Below the pieces are notes generated by a model. That model had not been told where the DNA came from and ran no database searches. It saw only the letters and a program-made list of their open reading frames with translations. From Varroa destructor (Eukaryota; Arthropoda; Arachnida; Mesostigmata; Varroidae): a DNA stretch of 64,000 nucleotides. Below, piece by piece: positions 50,521 through 62,830 of this stretch (position 1 is its first letter; each line of letters starts with the position of its first letter). The stretch spans positions 35,245,472-35,309,471 of the forward strand of contig NW_019211455.1 of assembly GCF_002443255.2 (NCBI RefSeq), given 5' to 3'. The position numbers and the translations under genes are program-made.

Positions 50521-52841
50521 ACTTATTCTACTAAAGAAAGAAAAATAGAAAACTCATGGTAGACATGAAAAGTTAATAAATCTAAACTATATAAGTCTAC
50601 ATAAAACTTCCGTATAGAAATTTCCATATAAGTCGCTAATAGACAACCATTCTTACCTCAATTACATCTATGTACTGTATTGTTTTACGTGGAATGATTA
50701 ATATGTAAACAGGTATGCCGAACGTATCCGATGCGACGTCAGTGTTTCTTCGAACATAATTATTTATACGATGCGACCAGAGTACCCTAGATTTCCGTTG
50801 ATATTATGAGTTGATGTATTACGAAATGACTCTATATTCAGTCTATCGTCTTTTGATAGTATGCAGTACGAGTTCCTTTGTAAATATTGAATTACATATT
50901 CCGCTTTTGTCGTTACTAAGGTGTAAAGCACAAAAATAGGCAGACGTTACTGTACCCGTGAACGTTGTTGAACTTTAGTACTGAAAGTTTTGTTTTTCGA
51001 TACAGATGTAACTGTGCGATCCGATTTTTCTTTTACTAGATACGTAGCACTCAAGCAATTAAAGAGATCTAATCGTTAACAGCGTGAATCTTCCTGATAC
51101 AGCTAAGGATAAAAGGGGACAAAGGAATATGTTGGCACACTAGAAATCGAGAACTTATACGGTGGGCTTAAAGGCTAATTTATAACAGGTTACTGTTTAT
51201 TCAACAACTGTTTCGGCACTGTGTTCAAAACTACAGTGTATGCTTTCTTTAAACTACCCAAAAACAAGATCATGCGTACGTTTTGTACCACCAAAGACTG
51301 GATATAGCTGATATCTACACAGAAATACAGAAGATAAATTGTCATGTTAAAGTAAAATTGAAGTTCCTACAACAACAGTTGGTCACATTTTAAAACATTT
51401 ATTGTGGTTTATTTAACTAGCACAAAATAACTGAAGGCAAATATACTCAACTGGGAGAGTCATTGTAAGTGAACTACATTTGAGCTTGAAAGCTACGATG
51501 AATTTATAGAAAATGCTTTTCCTTCCTCAATGGTTTAATGCTGTGTGTACTAAAGTCCCACGCTCGGTGTCGTTGTTATTTGAATTTCTAGTAGCACTGA
51601 GCGTTAGCAACACACGAAAATCAATTGTCAGAAAACATTAGACAGAAAAAAATACCTAATGACAAAATTTAAAAAAAAAAATATAGCATACCAAATGGCC
51701 TTCAAGTATTAATAAGAAATTCAGTTGAAAATGTTCAAGACAATATTCCGCCTGGAATATCATTTACATGTTCAATACGTGGCATCTCAATCACTCTAGT
51801 ATCTCAATGAACGTCTGAATGAATTTATAAACACTACCGTACAAACGACGATACATTTCGGATGGCTACAAGTATTTCCATTTTATAGATCCTTACAACA
51901 GATCTGCAATCGTAGCTCACTTTAATAATTAAAATAACTTGTGCTCCACAACTGGATTGTGTAGCACAAGCGTGCTTGGGCGAGATGTGTTCCTTTGTGC
52001 TAATCGATGGCAATTATTTCACTCGTTGTTTGTGTGTTTATCTATTCGAGTTGAATTATGTCCAACTGTTATTCACAATGGATTTCTTTACAATGCCGAT
52101 GCTTTCCTGTTGTTATTTCTGTTAACCATTATTACCGTTGACATTATTGGGCAACAATTCATTTTATAGCACGTGAAAGAAGAAAAAAGATCTAAAGGTT
52201 TTTTTCTTGAATAGGGACCTCATAATTTCAACATAACTACAAATCTGATTTTTAGAACCGGCACATCCACCGCCAGCATAATACAATACTATCATTAATT
52301 ATACTATGTAGAATTAATTGCTACCTCTACTATAGTTCTCAGCCTCCATCCATGAATGTCCATCATGTGATGCGCATCATTTCAACCTGCCTCCAGTAAC
52401 ATATTCGTGCAAAGAGTACAGCACCACCTCAGCGAGTTTTTCTTCTTTCCGGATGTTCTCTTTTTATATTATATAATTGCTATAAGTTCAACACTTACAA
52501 CATTCCCCTATAAATCAGAGTCGTAGCGACTATAGTGGGTAAGTGCACGAAGAAATCATACATACAGTAACCACTGGCTTTACTGATGCCGTTGCGTTTC
52601 CTCAATGTTGCTTTCTCTAAAAATCATGCCAGAGGTTTCTACCTTCTTTTTGTTATAAATATTCTCGCTAGACTATACAACACAAGATGCGTCGTTCAGT
52701 GAACGACTTTCCTGCAATATCACTGCCCGCAAAAAAGGAATGCGGGTTATTTGGCGTACAGATTTTAACATACTTCTATCTCGTTATGGTTATCAATTGA
52801 ATTAAATAATGCCTAAAGGGGATCAGTATCCGCCATAAGTG

Positions 52842-52900
52842 GAAATCGAACCACAGCTCCTAACTCGTTATTCCCTCCGCCGTACGAGGACTGACGCCGG
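52842..52900 (-). repeat. tRNA-derived SINE head or tRNA relic
   Basis: The minus strand reads GGCGTCAGTCCTCGTACGG (A-box-like, 52898-52880), then GAGGGAATAACGAG, then a B box GGTTCGATTTCC (52852-52841). Pairing of the T arm is imperfect. Confidence 0.45.
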
Positions 52901-54729
52901 TGAGTTGTAGACGTCACACAGGTAATAATTTCTTCTGAGCAGACAGAGTCAGATTTGAACCGTTGAGAATTGAGGGAAGCCGTCCTAGCATGTGACTGAT
53001 GAGATTCCCTAAATAAACCAAATTAAAAGGCGTTATTAATTTACACCGAAGAAATACACTGAAGGCAACTTTCAGTGTGCATATACTGCGTATACCGTGA
53101 AGTTCATCGAGTAAGAGTTTGCATCTGTTTAAAGCTGCATTCATATCTAATAATAGGTGGTCGCCTAACACTAACGCGTTTTTGGCATTTATATATGAAT
53201 CACATCATTCTGGGACTTGCTTAGACTTTCTGTAAATATTAGAGAAGGATAGTATTTGTCTCTATCGTTAGCTAGGATTTTTTATTTGCTAATCCATTAG
53301 GCTAAGTTGTTTTGAATAGATGGAGCATTTAGTTCAGGAACTCGTATTCAGGCTCCAGTAATTTGGCTTAAATAATTTTCATTGATGATGGAGATCTGAG
53401 TTTTTAATCTATAAAATATTCTAACGCCAACGGCTTTATTTCGCAATGCTTTAATAATCGCATACACAGCACTAGAGTATACATTTTTGAGCCATATACT
53501 ATAGTGAACAGAGCTTCGGCGGAGTATACTGCTGGAGAATATAGGCACAGATTTTAAACGCAGTATGTACGAGTAGTAACCTACGTGAACATTTTAGGTT
53601 TAACTTAAGCCTTTTGAAAATAAATAATCCTTTTAAGGACCTTTGAAAATTATCACCTGCAACAACAATAAAAGGAATGAAAACCAAAGGATTCTAGCAT
53701 TTTTAAATTAACACGGATCGATGTATCTTTGGTAAATCCCACTGGCTTCTTGGTACTATGATGATACGCAGACGCTGATGATTGTAAATCACAGACAATT
53801 TCAACCTGATAATTTACTTCATTGTATTAATAAAACTTTCAGGCAATATTATATATATATACAACATCACACTCAGTATTATTAGAAGTCAGCGGCATTA
53901 CAAAAACGGTTCCAAAATAAATATTAACAATACTAGTGCTCTATAATCGAAACAACAAAAAACGATTACTTCTAAAAATCAAGTGCATGCAATATGGATG
54001 AATTCAACATTTGACTATAGAGTTCAAAAAAATTATAGAGTTATAATTTCTCTTCCATCTATGTACTTTTGGTTTCGTATTGTTAAAAAATCGTAGTATG
54101 TTGCATGTTGATTTTAAGTCTATTCAATGTTTAGCAATCTGAACACGGAGGAGTGGAACGACCTAATGTTAAATATCAAAGACATGGAAATTCTTATATT
54201 AAAAAAGTTTAAGCGAAGACATGCATTTCGAATCAAAAATATACACATAACCCTTAATAAACTTGGGCTGTTATTAAATATTCAGTGTAAAAGGCTGTTG
54301 AATTTTGAAAGTCAACGGATTTTCAGGTTTCCGTTTCTTACACACACAATAATTACTTTATCAATTACATTTTAGTATAGATTCAATAGAAAAAAAAGTT
54401 ACTTTAGCTTGATAACGTCCTACTTTATGTTGTAATGCTCGTTCATTATGTAATCACGTAATTCTATAATGGATCTATTCTGACCTACTCCAGCGCTATC
54501 AGGGTTCTCGGATTAAATGAAGACCTAACTTTTTAAAACTTTTGATATGAATTAAATGCATTCTCCTTCGTTATGCACATTAGAGATAGTTAACCGGAAG
54601 CTTTGGTTAATATGGTATTCACCCTTTTCGTTTTTATTTATAATTTTGTTTAAAAGTTTAAACCTTTTAAGTTAAAACATAAAAACACCATCTATTGAGT
54701 GCCATCTTAATGGATGGAATCATCCACAC

Positions 54730-54970
54730 TAAGATTTGGACTTGAATCAGGAGAATAGGGAGTTTGAAGTCATTGCGCAGCTTTGATTTAGGCCGCAGTT
54801 TGATAAAGTCCTGTCAAGTCCTCATGCAGATTGTTGAGGATTGCCACCCCGCCCATTTATGAGTCTCGCTAGAAAATTCTAATACCAATAAGAATCGACT
54901 ACTTGTTCTCAAATGATATTAATTTACGGTGTCCAGTGTCCGATCGAAGTGAAACCTCGTTCGAACGATG
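54730..54970 (-). pseudogene. Mariner transposase fragment
   Basis: The plus strand carries TCAGGAGAATAGGGAGTTTG (54747-54766), nearly the same as TCAGGAGAATAGGCGGGTTG at 41703-41722. This is the complement of the (H)PPYSPD-coding segment. Upstream on the minus strand HEDLTGLYQTAA resembles the HDNARPH block. Only this short part is readable. Confidence 0.6.
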
Positions 54971-55123
54971 GCAATGATCTGTGGCTATATAAGCGCCAAA
55001 TATGAATTATAATGCGCAGTTCAAGCGCTGTTCAGCTGCCATTCACACCTACAATCGATCGAGCTTAATTCGAACATCCTAAAATTATCGACTCCGGAAC
55101 GGAATCTTCGAGCTTCCCTATTT

Positions 55124-55339
55124 TTACCTTCTAGAATGAGACTCTTTATAGTGATACTCCTTGTGAGACGCTGAAGTTAGGGATCCATGGGCTCCATCAT
55201 GACCATTGTGGTGCGACGGCCCAGCAACATCCTGTAGCGAATGCGCACTTCGTGGAGGAGTTTCCGGAATAAACACGGAAACTACCAAGGCCCCCAAAGC
55301 CATCAAGGCGCCGAATACGAACGGAGGACCAGGAATTAG
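55124..55339 (-). CDS. MFSD14A: MFSD14-like last exon, helix 12 and His-rich tail
   Basis: The acceptor is ctccttaatgtag|CTAA, phase 0, 71 codons, then TAA at 55126-55124. LIPGPPFVFGALMALGAL, then VVSVFIPETPP, matches human IIPGPPFLFGACSVLL and ALFIPE. The tail contains SHHNGHDGAHGS and ends KESHSRR. It is of similar length to the human tail but of different sequence apart from shared His/Ser richness. No poly(A) hexamer was found close to the stop. Confidence 0.94.
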   Translation of the reverse strand, partial: LIPGPPFVFGALMALGALVVSVFIPETPPRSAHSLQDVAGPSHHNGHDGAHGSLTSASHKEYHYKESHSRR

Positions 55340-55532
55340 CTACATTAAGGAGGAAAAGCACCAGAATGATCGAAACAGTAAGTAATTAGTTAAATTAGTA
55401 GATCCGCGCTCCAACAATTTGTACAATTAATCCGACCAAAGTCAAACAGTACAATTTTGAAGTAATGTTAGATTGAAAAGATGAAAGCTAAGTTGGGAAT
55501 CAAATCCTCTACTGTACAATACTAGAAACAAG

Positions 55533-55571
<39 letters not shown>

Positions 55572-58500
55572 TTTGGACTATAACAGCAAATTGTGATTGT
55601 AGCACCTCTTATATAGCAAATAAACGTTGACTGCCACGGTTTGGGAAGGGCGCAGGACTCTCAACCATGAAATCTTATATCGATACACAGCTTATATTTT
55701 TACAGTTGCAATCACTTGGTATTGCTAAAATATTTCCACCGGTACTCTGAGATCGTTCGGTATCATTGTGGTATAATTTAGCAGACTGCAGCGTGGAAGT
55801 GATCTGGGATATTTTGATAAATACTGGCAGTTAAAAAAGATACGCTAGAGGCAATACCTGATTGAGCCAAATACACGCCTTCCTGCTATAGTATTTATCA
55901 TGAAATACCCAGCAAGTATCGAGAGGGGCCCTCTGCAAGGGTCTACTTAACAATGCGAATTCCGCAACTTTTGAATCAACCTACATTGTTGAAAATAGAG
56001 GAACGTTTTTAAAAAAATATTTGATATAAATTCATTTCAGATCTGCCCCTGCACTTTGTCTCAATGACACACATACACACACATATTTTCTTGACAGTTT
56101 TTATGTCCGGTTAGAAATTTTGGGTTAGGATTTGACTTCAATATGTATACCTGAAGTAATCTAGTCTACTGCTCTGATTGATGCCAGAACTTTTGTTTTT
56201 AAACAGGTTTAATGTTATTGGGCTTTGCGGACATATCCATCAGTCAGCATGAGTGCGTTTATTATAAATCTGAATCCATAAGTACCCATAAAGTGCAAGG
56301 TCCAACATAATAAAATAAATGTGATTTCCATCCACATAAAAGCGTACACGAGAGACGTATAACTTGGCAATTTTTTTCCTGCCAAGAACCTTATTTTGCT
56401 ATTATATATACACTTATAATTAATTCGCGTATATAATAATCATGATACCGACATGAAGTTAAATAGATATATTTTTATAAGATGTTCTGGAGCTGAATAT
56501 GCAAACATTTTCTGGCAAACATGAATCTAATTATATACATAAGACCTACTATTTATATATTTCGTTGATCGTTAACTTTATCTATGCAAATATGTAAGGT
56601 GACATAATTATATTTAGACCTAACTAAAAAAATACAGACCCCTATTGAGCGCACAGGTACCGGCGTTTCAGTGATAATCTCGGATCCATTAATGAAGTGT
56701 GGCGTGAGGTTTGAACCTTTGTTAGATTCCTTGTTGAGGTTCACATGGAACAGATAGAATATGAAGCCGAAGACAGCGGGGCCCAGGCCCAAACATAAAC
56801 TACGCATGCCTGCGAAAGATAAAATTTTTCACGTAATTCAACAGAAAAGATAATAGACTCTTACTTCACCAGTTCAATGCTAGATGATAATGGAGAAAAG
56901 TAAAGACTATTTTGGTGCTGGTCAATGATGAATAAAGTACAGAGTTTACGCCAACATCGTCTACTTCTTACGTAATATAATTTACACGTTTCACTGTTTG
57001 CTCTTAAAATATCCTGCTATACATAATATTTCCTGGTTTCGATTTGTTCGATTTTCCACTCTTAGGTTAAATATTTATTTCCGTATTTCGCCAATAGTAG
57101 AGAAATCCATAGAGACACAGTTGCTCTTACGTTCTTTAGTAGAATTTCATTTGAATAAATTTATGGCCTTTCATGGACTTAAGCGAAACCATAGATTTTT
57201 TTGGTTAATTACCATAATAATAGTTCCATTTTTAAATCATGTTAATGCAAAGGTTAATGAGGAACCTACGCATCTTCCCCTTACCGTTTCCCTCCTCCTG
57301 TTAATGTATTGCTAAGACGAAAAATCTTCCCACGTAAGGAAAAATATACTATATTCATTGCTAATCCTAATGAACTATTCGGTTTACTCCTGATTTCTTG
57401 ACATAACGTGGAATTGGGTACAAATACAGCCTCGTTCGAAATTATAGCTTATTACCCACTTGTCTTACATTTACCAATGTTTTGTATCAATGTCAGCAAG
57501 TTGTTTAAAAATATGCTACGTTTTGTGATGCCACCACTTTACAAAACACATACATTTTTGAACCTTGAACTAAGCCTTCACTCATTGTTTTGACGACAAA
57601 GTAATTCATTTATTAATTGGTCGAGTGCAACAAGAGTTGACGAGAATGGGCCGCGCTGGTTGTGCAAAACTTAAGTTTACTTTTGGCATGACTTGAAACG
57701 TATCTGTTTAATCCAGTTTTCCGAAATTTTGACCTCTGAAGTTGTAAATAATGTTTTTCTTTGGTTGATAGTTCGTTACATTTATATACCAGTTATGTTA
57801 TATTACCCATTTTATTAATGAAGAATATTCATATGTAATTATAATACACTGAATATTTTTATGTTTTACGCATAATTTATTTCAAACTGAAAATGCCTTT
57901 GAAATGCTGAGATAGCCATCCGGCTGGAAGCGACCTTAAGATAATGCCAATAAAAAACAACTACATATATTCACATAAATCTTGCTTTCTACAAACTTTA
58001 CATATTGCGTGACTTTTAAGCCAAAGTTGAAGCAACTACTATTTATATTTTAAAATAATATTAGTAAACTAAATAGGCGCCATTTTGACGATGATGTTCT
58101 GCCGTTTTCTGATAACGTGATCATTCCATTACTTGACAACTTCTGTGGTTTATTGGAAAATAATTGTGGCAAAAGATGTTTGCATCCCTTTGTTAGAACT
58201 AAATTAAAATCGTTCTGCAGAGACTGAAATAGATGACAGGCTGATGGTACAAGATCCGGACGGCAGATGCAATAAGATTTGCTGCCCAGTCTTTCAATTT
58301 TATCTGGGTAGCTAAAGATATGTGGTTTGACATTGTCTGAAAATACTGCCTGTTGTGTTCACTAGTGCGGGTCGATTTTTTTCCACTGGCTTGTTGTAAT
58401 CGTATTAGTGGCTGATAGCGGTCCGGGTCAATTGTTCTACCAGGCGGTAGCAGTTTATAATCCATAATTCCTTTCCGATCTTACCAAACACGCAGTGCCA

Positions 58501-60251
58501 TCTCCTTTGGTGGCAATGTAGGATGTTGCATACACTTTTTGTCTTCTTCCCCGCATATTATTTATATATGTGCTCCACGTTATATTACTCGTGCCTAACC
58601 GTCTTAGAAATGGCTAAATTTCGTTGTGTTTCTATAGAGCTTCGCAGATGGAAATACGACTGAGTAAATTGTTTTATGTAGCACCTAAACCTCAAGCTTC
58701 TTTATCTATCCAGCTTTCCTCAAATGGTTTCAAATTATTTGATGGTAGATGTTTTGTTCTTTAGCGATGTTATGGCTATTTACGTGTCGGTCTTGATGTT
58801 GATGAATTTATTGCGAAAGTTAGATTACAGTAATTTCATTAACTTTTTTAACAAGTCAGGGCAAAAACATTATAACAATTTTACCAATATTTTACCATAT
58901 CCATTACTGTAAAATTCCAGTTCTCAAACGACATTACCGATTTATATGACCTAAGATGTATGACTTTAATGACATCTAGCTAGAAAAACGGACAATATTT
59001 TTTCGATAATATAATATTTACGATTTTACTCAACTGAAATAGCCATAAAATTTCCTTGCGCTTGTTTGTGACGGCTATTCGTTTTGTCCAGATTTTGGCC
59101 ACTTTCTCTTGTAAATCTGACTTTATCTCTGAAATGGCGGCACGAATATTTTTATTTTATGCTTGTCTGCCTTCCGTCGATTGTGCTAGACCGAGAATTC
59201 CCGGGCTGTTCACGGAAGGAGTTTACATCACAGAAAAACCTTTTTTTTGATGCGATACGTGGACTAAAAAAATCATTAACGTTAGCTGTAAATTATAAAA
59301 TCTGTTCACCACTAGAACTTTTTACACCCCAAATAGCCTTCCCCTTTGCAGATATAACGTAATCGCGTTATTTAAGGATCATTTTGGAGAACGACTGGTC
59401 TCCATTGAGGGTTATGTCTAGCGGCTGACCCCCCAGGTCATATAACACTCCAATCGAGTACTTTTTATAAGGCTACCTAAAAAGCAAGATGCACTACAGA
59501 AGTCCACGGGCAGAGGCCAAACTTGAGGATAATACCCGTGCCACAATTTCAAAAATACGGCCAGACGTACGCTAAAAAGCTACCACAAAGTAGGTGAGAC
59601 GAATAGCTGCTATGAAGAAAGCCTAAGGAGCCCATTTCATTAATATAGTGTTTCAGTAAAATTTCAAATATATAAGGTTTATAATCAAAAGCGATTTTTG
59701 TAAATACATCCAATTGTTTTTTGTTGGTGTCAGTTTAAGGTCGCTGCCTACCAGGTGACCATCCCTGTACTTCTAATGCAATTGTTAACGAGTTTCTTCA
59801 AAAGTATCTGCTATTTCCAGCGGCTATCACTGCTTATCACTAAAATCAACCCTCAAAACCTAAAGAAAGACAACAGTTCAGCTTGATTATGTTAGCTATC
59901 ATAATTCATTTTCCCTTTTTTCTACGCTAACCCTGTGTTCAGTTGATTTTTAAATGACGTAGCCAGGTGTCTGTTACCTGTTTATTAAGGCTGTGATAAA
60001 ATACATATTCGAAACAAAGCTAGGTAGAACGTTGTTTATGGTGCAAAGTTAGCAAAGCTAGCACAGCCCCGCAGTTGTTAGCACGAAATAGCTTTCGACT
60101 TTGTTTGTTGGAATAAGATCTCAACTCACCTGTGATCATTCCCTGTACGAGACCTTGTTTGTTCGGTTCGGCATGGGTGGAGACGAAAGATGAGATTGCA
60201 GGGTATGTGATCGAGCAGATGGACGCCAAACCACCGGCCGACCAAATCATC
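55124..60251 (-). CDS. MFSD14A: MFSD14/HIAT1-like major facilitator transporter, 3' part
   Basis: Three exons (60251-60130, 56809-56661 and 55339-55124) give about 160 residues that follow the C-terminal third of MFSD14A/B (HIAT1), multi-pass orphan solute carriers of internal membranes. Visible blocks are SITYPAISSFVS, NKQGLVQGMITG, LGLGPAVFGFIFYLFHVNL and IPGPPFVFGALMALGALVV, covering the last three membrane helices. The cytosolic tail is His/Ser-rich. Order, spacing and intron phases agree with the family. The exons for the first nine or so helices were not found between 60.25 and 64 kb and probably lie outside the window, so this entry is truncated at the 5' side. Confidence 0.93.
55536..55569. 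repeat. AT dinucleotide microsatellite, 34 bp
   Basis: A pure AT run in the MFSD14-like intron between its last two exons. Confidence 0.95.
55630..55690 (+). repeat. tRNA-derived SINE-like head
   Basis: The plus strand reads GGTTTGGGAAGGG (A-box-like, 55638-55650), GCAGGACTCTCAACCATG (anticodon-arm-like), then TATATCGATAC (55676-55686), a decayed B box. It is the weakest of the four such elements. Confidence 0.35.
56661..56809 (-). CDS. MFSD14A: MFSD14-like exon, membrane helix 11 and loop
   Basis: The acceptor is tatctttcgcag|GCAT. The peptide begins GMRSLCLGLGPAVFGF, then IFYLFHVNLNKES, matching human GIRGLCNGLGPALYGF and IFYIFHVEL. The 3' edge is uncertain: phase-0 donors exist after 56661 (CCG|GTACCT), 56655 (CCT|GTGCGC) and 56640 (GGG|GTCTGT), which changes the loop by up to seven residues. 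The loop reads NLTPHFINGSEI and has two N-x-S/T sites (NLT, NGS). Confidence 0.93.
56810..60129. other. Intron of the MFSD14-like gene
   Basis: It holds the mariner relic at 58.15-58.57 kb. Plus-strand open frames at 56998-57315 and 59056-59362 show no homology or splice context. Confidence 0.6.
58150..58570 (-). pseudogene. Mariner transposase relic
   Basis: The minus strand reads PPKEMALRVW, a stop, then DRKGIMDYKLLPPGRTID (about 58515-58425; family HPKKVMLCVWWDWKGI, YYELLPPGRTID). ISLATQIKLKDW near 58320 corresponds to the TSLATQQKLREFGW block, and ILYHQPVIYFSLCRTIL is a frameshifted HPPYSPDLAPSDYHLFRSL. It retains a longer readable frame (58465-58199) than the other mariner copies. Confidence 0.85.
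60130..60251 (-). CDS. MFSD14A: MFSD14-like exon, membrane helix 10 and loop
   Basis: The acceptor is gtttgttgcag|GATG and the donor ATCACAG|GTGAGT; 122 nt, one base of a split codon at each end. The first split codon is probably Trp (human PWMMW; here MIWSAGG). SICSITYPAISSFVS and EPNKQGLVQGMITG are near-identical to human SSITFPAVSALVS and DQQGVVQGMITG, including the QGxxQG turn typical of this MFS branch. Confidence 0.95.
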
Positions 60252-62218
60252 CTGCAACAAACAGGCAGCACCATGAACATATCACTACCATCATTAACTA
60301 TAGTCACCACGTCTATATAAGCATGACAGTAGTTATGCCATACCAAGTTGGTTAGCGTGTGCTTTAAAATAATATTACGATTTATAGTAAATAGCCTTAG
60401 TTGAGCGTAATTATTGGTCATCAATAATGGCCCAGCCAAATAAGGAACAAAGTTATGTAAATTTCACACAAATAGCGATTAGGGTGCTTAGCAGTCACTA
60501 AGGGTTCTTCCCACTAATGGCTTTCTATGAGAAAACTGGTCTAGTCCTAGATTTAATGAGAAGTGCTAAAAAAAGTGTTTAAGAATAACTTGTTCTAAAT
60601 TCAGAAAAGTCATTGGTTTAAAACGCTTTTTTTGGAAAGCTTTTATGAAAGGGCACCTACTTCTATTATATAGAATGGTTTCGGGACTGACCTCGACCAA
60701 TAGCTCAAGTCTAGAGAAGAGGCACATTGCTTCAACAGCTATAACTTGTTCCGAATCTAACTTTTCCCCTTGCTTATCATCGAAGGTGATGACTGAGAAG
60801 AAGAAAAAGAAGAAGAAAACCAAGCCGTCTGCTAGAGAAACAATCCAGTCTATTGCGTAGGTACATGAGTATGGTCCGATTGGCTTCAGCGAAACCTAAA
60901 GCGCATGCCAAGCTTTGAATTAAAAATAGAGGCGACCCAAGGGCCTCGAAAAAGTTATGCGGCTCCGTTCGAAGACGTTGAGGTAGATGGAACGTCAAAT
61001 CCCGTTGGAAGGGTTAGCTCTTCTACTGTTAAAGGAATCTCTCGGATTTACTTTTGTTAAGTTGACACTGTAAGGTTAAAACAAAGTAAAGGAGATACGG
61101 GCGACATGATAAGTTCTTGGAAACCAAGAACAATGTTTCGTGATAGGAGCACGAATTAAAAAATCTAGGGAGGCAATATTAATACCGCATATGTGAAAGA
61201 GTTGGAGTACGTGACTGGCAGTCAAAAGTGCCGTATAAACTACCACGCTCGTGATATAATTATATATAATGTTTGTATTGAACACTTTATAAAAAAAAAA
61301 AGTTGAGAATGTGTATTCTTGGCATGTCGTACGCCCGTCCTAGGTGGACATACTAAATGACTAACAAGTGTGCTAAAGGATATGACGAAAAGGCCGTCCC
61401 TGTGTGTTCTCCTAGCTGAACGCTCCAATAGTTTAAAAGAATCGTAATCTTCCGTCAAGCGCCCAGAGACGTTGCACATGGTGCCATATTTAAAATCGTG
61501 ATTTGTTATAAGAATCTGAGCAACACTGTGCCGGTGTTCTGATCGTTTGCTCCGGTTTGATCATAGGTCTACCAGCAGCGCACGCTTCGCTTGCTCTATG
61601 TCGCTCGCGCTTACGTGCCCAGATTGAGGATATTTTTTGTACTTCCTTTGGACAGTGTCTAAGAAAACGTGCTATCTCACGTAGAATTGTTGGCTAAAAA
61701 AGGTCCATATCTTAATTAAGCCAAGTTGATATTGTGCTACGCTTGTGCAGCTTGCGCTGTGTCTCTGTGCGTTTCATGTCTTTCGTCTACCCCACTCCGC
61801 CACGTTTGGCTCAAGCAACAGCCACGAAGTTACACTCCGTTGACTGACTCCGAAAATAAGAGCAGCTAGCTACAAGAAGCTCCTGTAATTATGACGAAAT
61901 TCAGTTTTGCACGGAGCTGCACAAAAAGGTCGTCGATCACCCGTTCATATAGCACCATTAACATGCAGAGCTATTCTATGGTCACATAACACGGTAAGGG
62001 CATAAAGAGTATCATTTACAACTTAGCTCCATTCTCCTAAATCGCGATTTATCCATCGGATCTGCCAATGACAACCGCCGCTTAACATTAAACAATTAAT
62101 GTTTCTCCAGATACTACGAAAAAGACCCGTTAGGCTACTCAAAGGTCATACTAAAAACTGGACAAAGTAGGGAAAACTTTCGAGTGATGCCGATAAATTG
62201 ACGGCGGTCATTACGTAT

Positions 62219-62233
62219 CTACCTACCTACCTA
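62219..62233. repeat. CTAC tetranucleotide repeat
   Basis: Nearly four CTAC units in a row. Confidence 0.75.
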
Positions 62234-62802
62234 TTTACTTGAAGTGTCTTGGCACTTGGTTAGAAGTTTCGACATCAGCGGTGTCAATTCAGCAGCTGTC
62301 TTCAAGCCGTTGGACTTAAATTAGAGACAAACTGATGTTGAATGAAGCTCATGCTTCGTTCATCATCACTGTAACGTCGGCTTCAGCACCTCAAATATGC
62401 GACATAACAGCGTCACTGTTCGTTTCGCAGGTCTCCGCAAAGCAGCACATAACCGACAGTGACCTTCGTAACAACTTGTAGAAGAAAGTACCCGCGCTTC
62501 TTTTGTGGCAATAAGTTTTGGGCACTTTCTTATTGTCCTAGTCGTGTAAACTTCCGAGAACAGAGTTGGATTGATGGTCAGTAAAACAATTGCTTTGCGT
62601 ACTTCTAGCGTTGTCATCATACAGACGTACCTTGCTTTGGAAGGCCTATAATGCCAAATGGGGAAAGGCTGTAAACACTGCACCTTTATGCATCTGCCTA
62701 TCGAACAACAGAACTGACATTAGCACCACTGGTGATAAAACTTTTTGAGAAATTGGTTATCAATTATTCCTACCATAGCAAACCCAAGTACTGTTATTTA
62801 AC

Positions 62803-62830
62803 ATTGCTTCGAAGACCTCTTCGAAGCAAT
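62803..62830. repeat. Perfect 13-bp palindrome with 2-nt centre
   Basis: ATTGCTTCGAAGA (62803-62815), CC, then TCTTCGAAGCAAT (62818-62830). Confidence 0.85.

Larger units (their letters stand above)
46428..55123. other. Intergenic region between the TBC-TLDc and MFSD14-like genes
   Basis: No confident gene. It contains two SINE-like heads (47.9 and 52.9 kb), a mariner fragment (54.73-54.97 kb) and one exon-like minus-strand segment (52616-52499). The promoter of the TBC-TLDc gene should lie in its left part. Confidence 0.5.

Noticed and set aside
50654..50770. Minus-strand open segment ending in a good donor (GAG|GTAAGA)
   Set aside because: No acceptor with a pyrimidine tract precedes it, so the exon cannot be closed on the 5' side.
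52914..53171. Leu-rich minus-strand frame of 85 codons
   Set aside because: ATG-to-stop frame next to a SINE-like head with no homology; frames of this length occur many times here by chance.
60566..60860. Low-complexity Lys-rich plus-strand and Phe-rich minus-strand frames
   Set aside because: They are produced by a GAA/TTC-rich tract. The minus-strand side was tested as an MFSD14 exon and shows no match.
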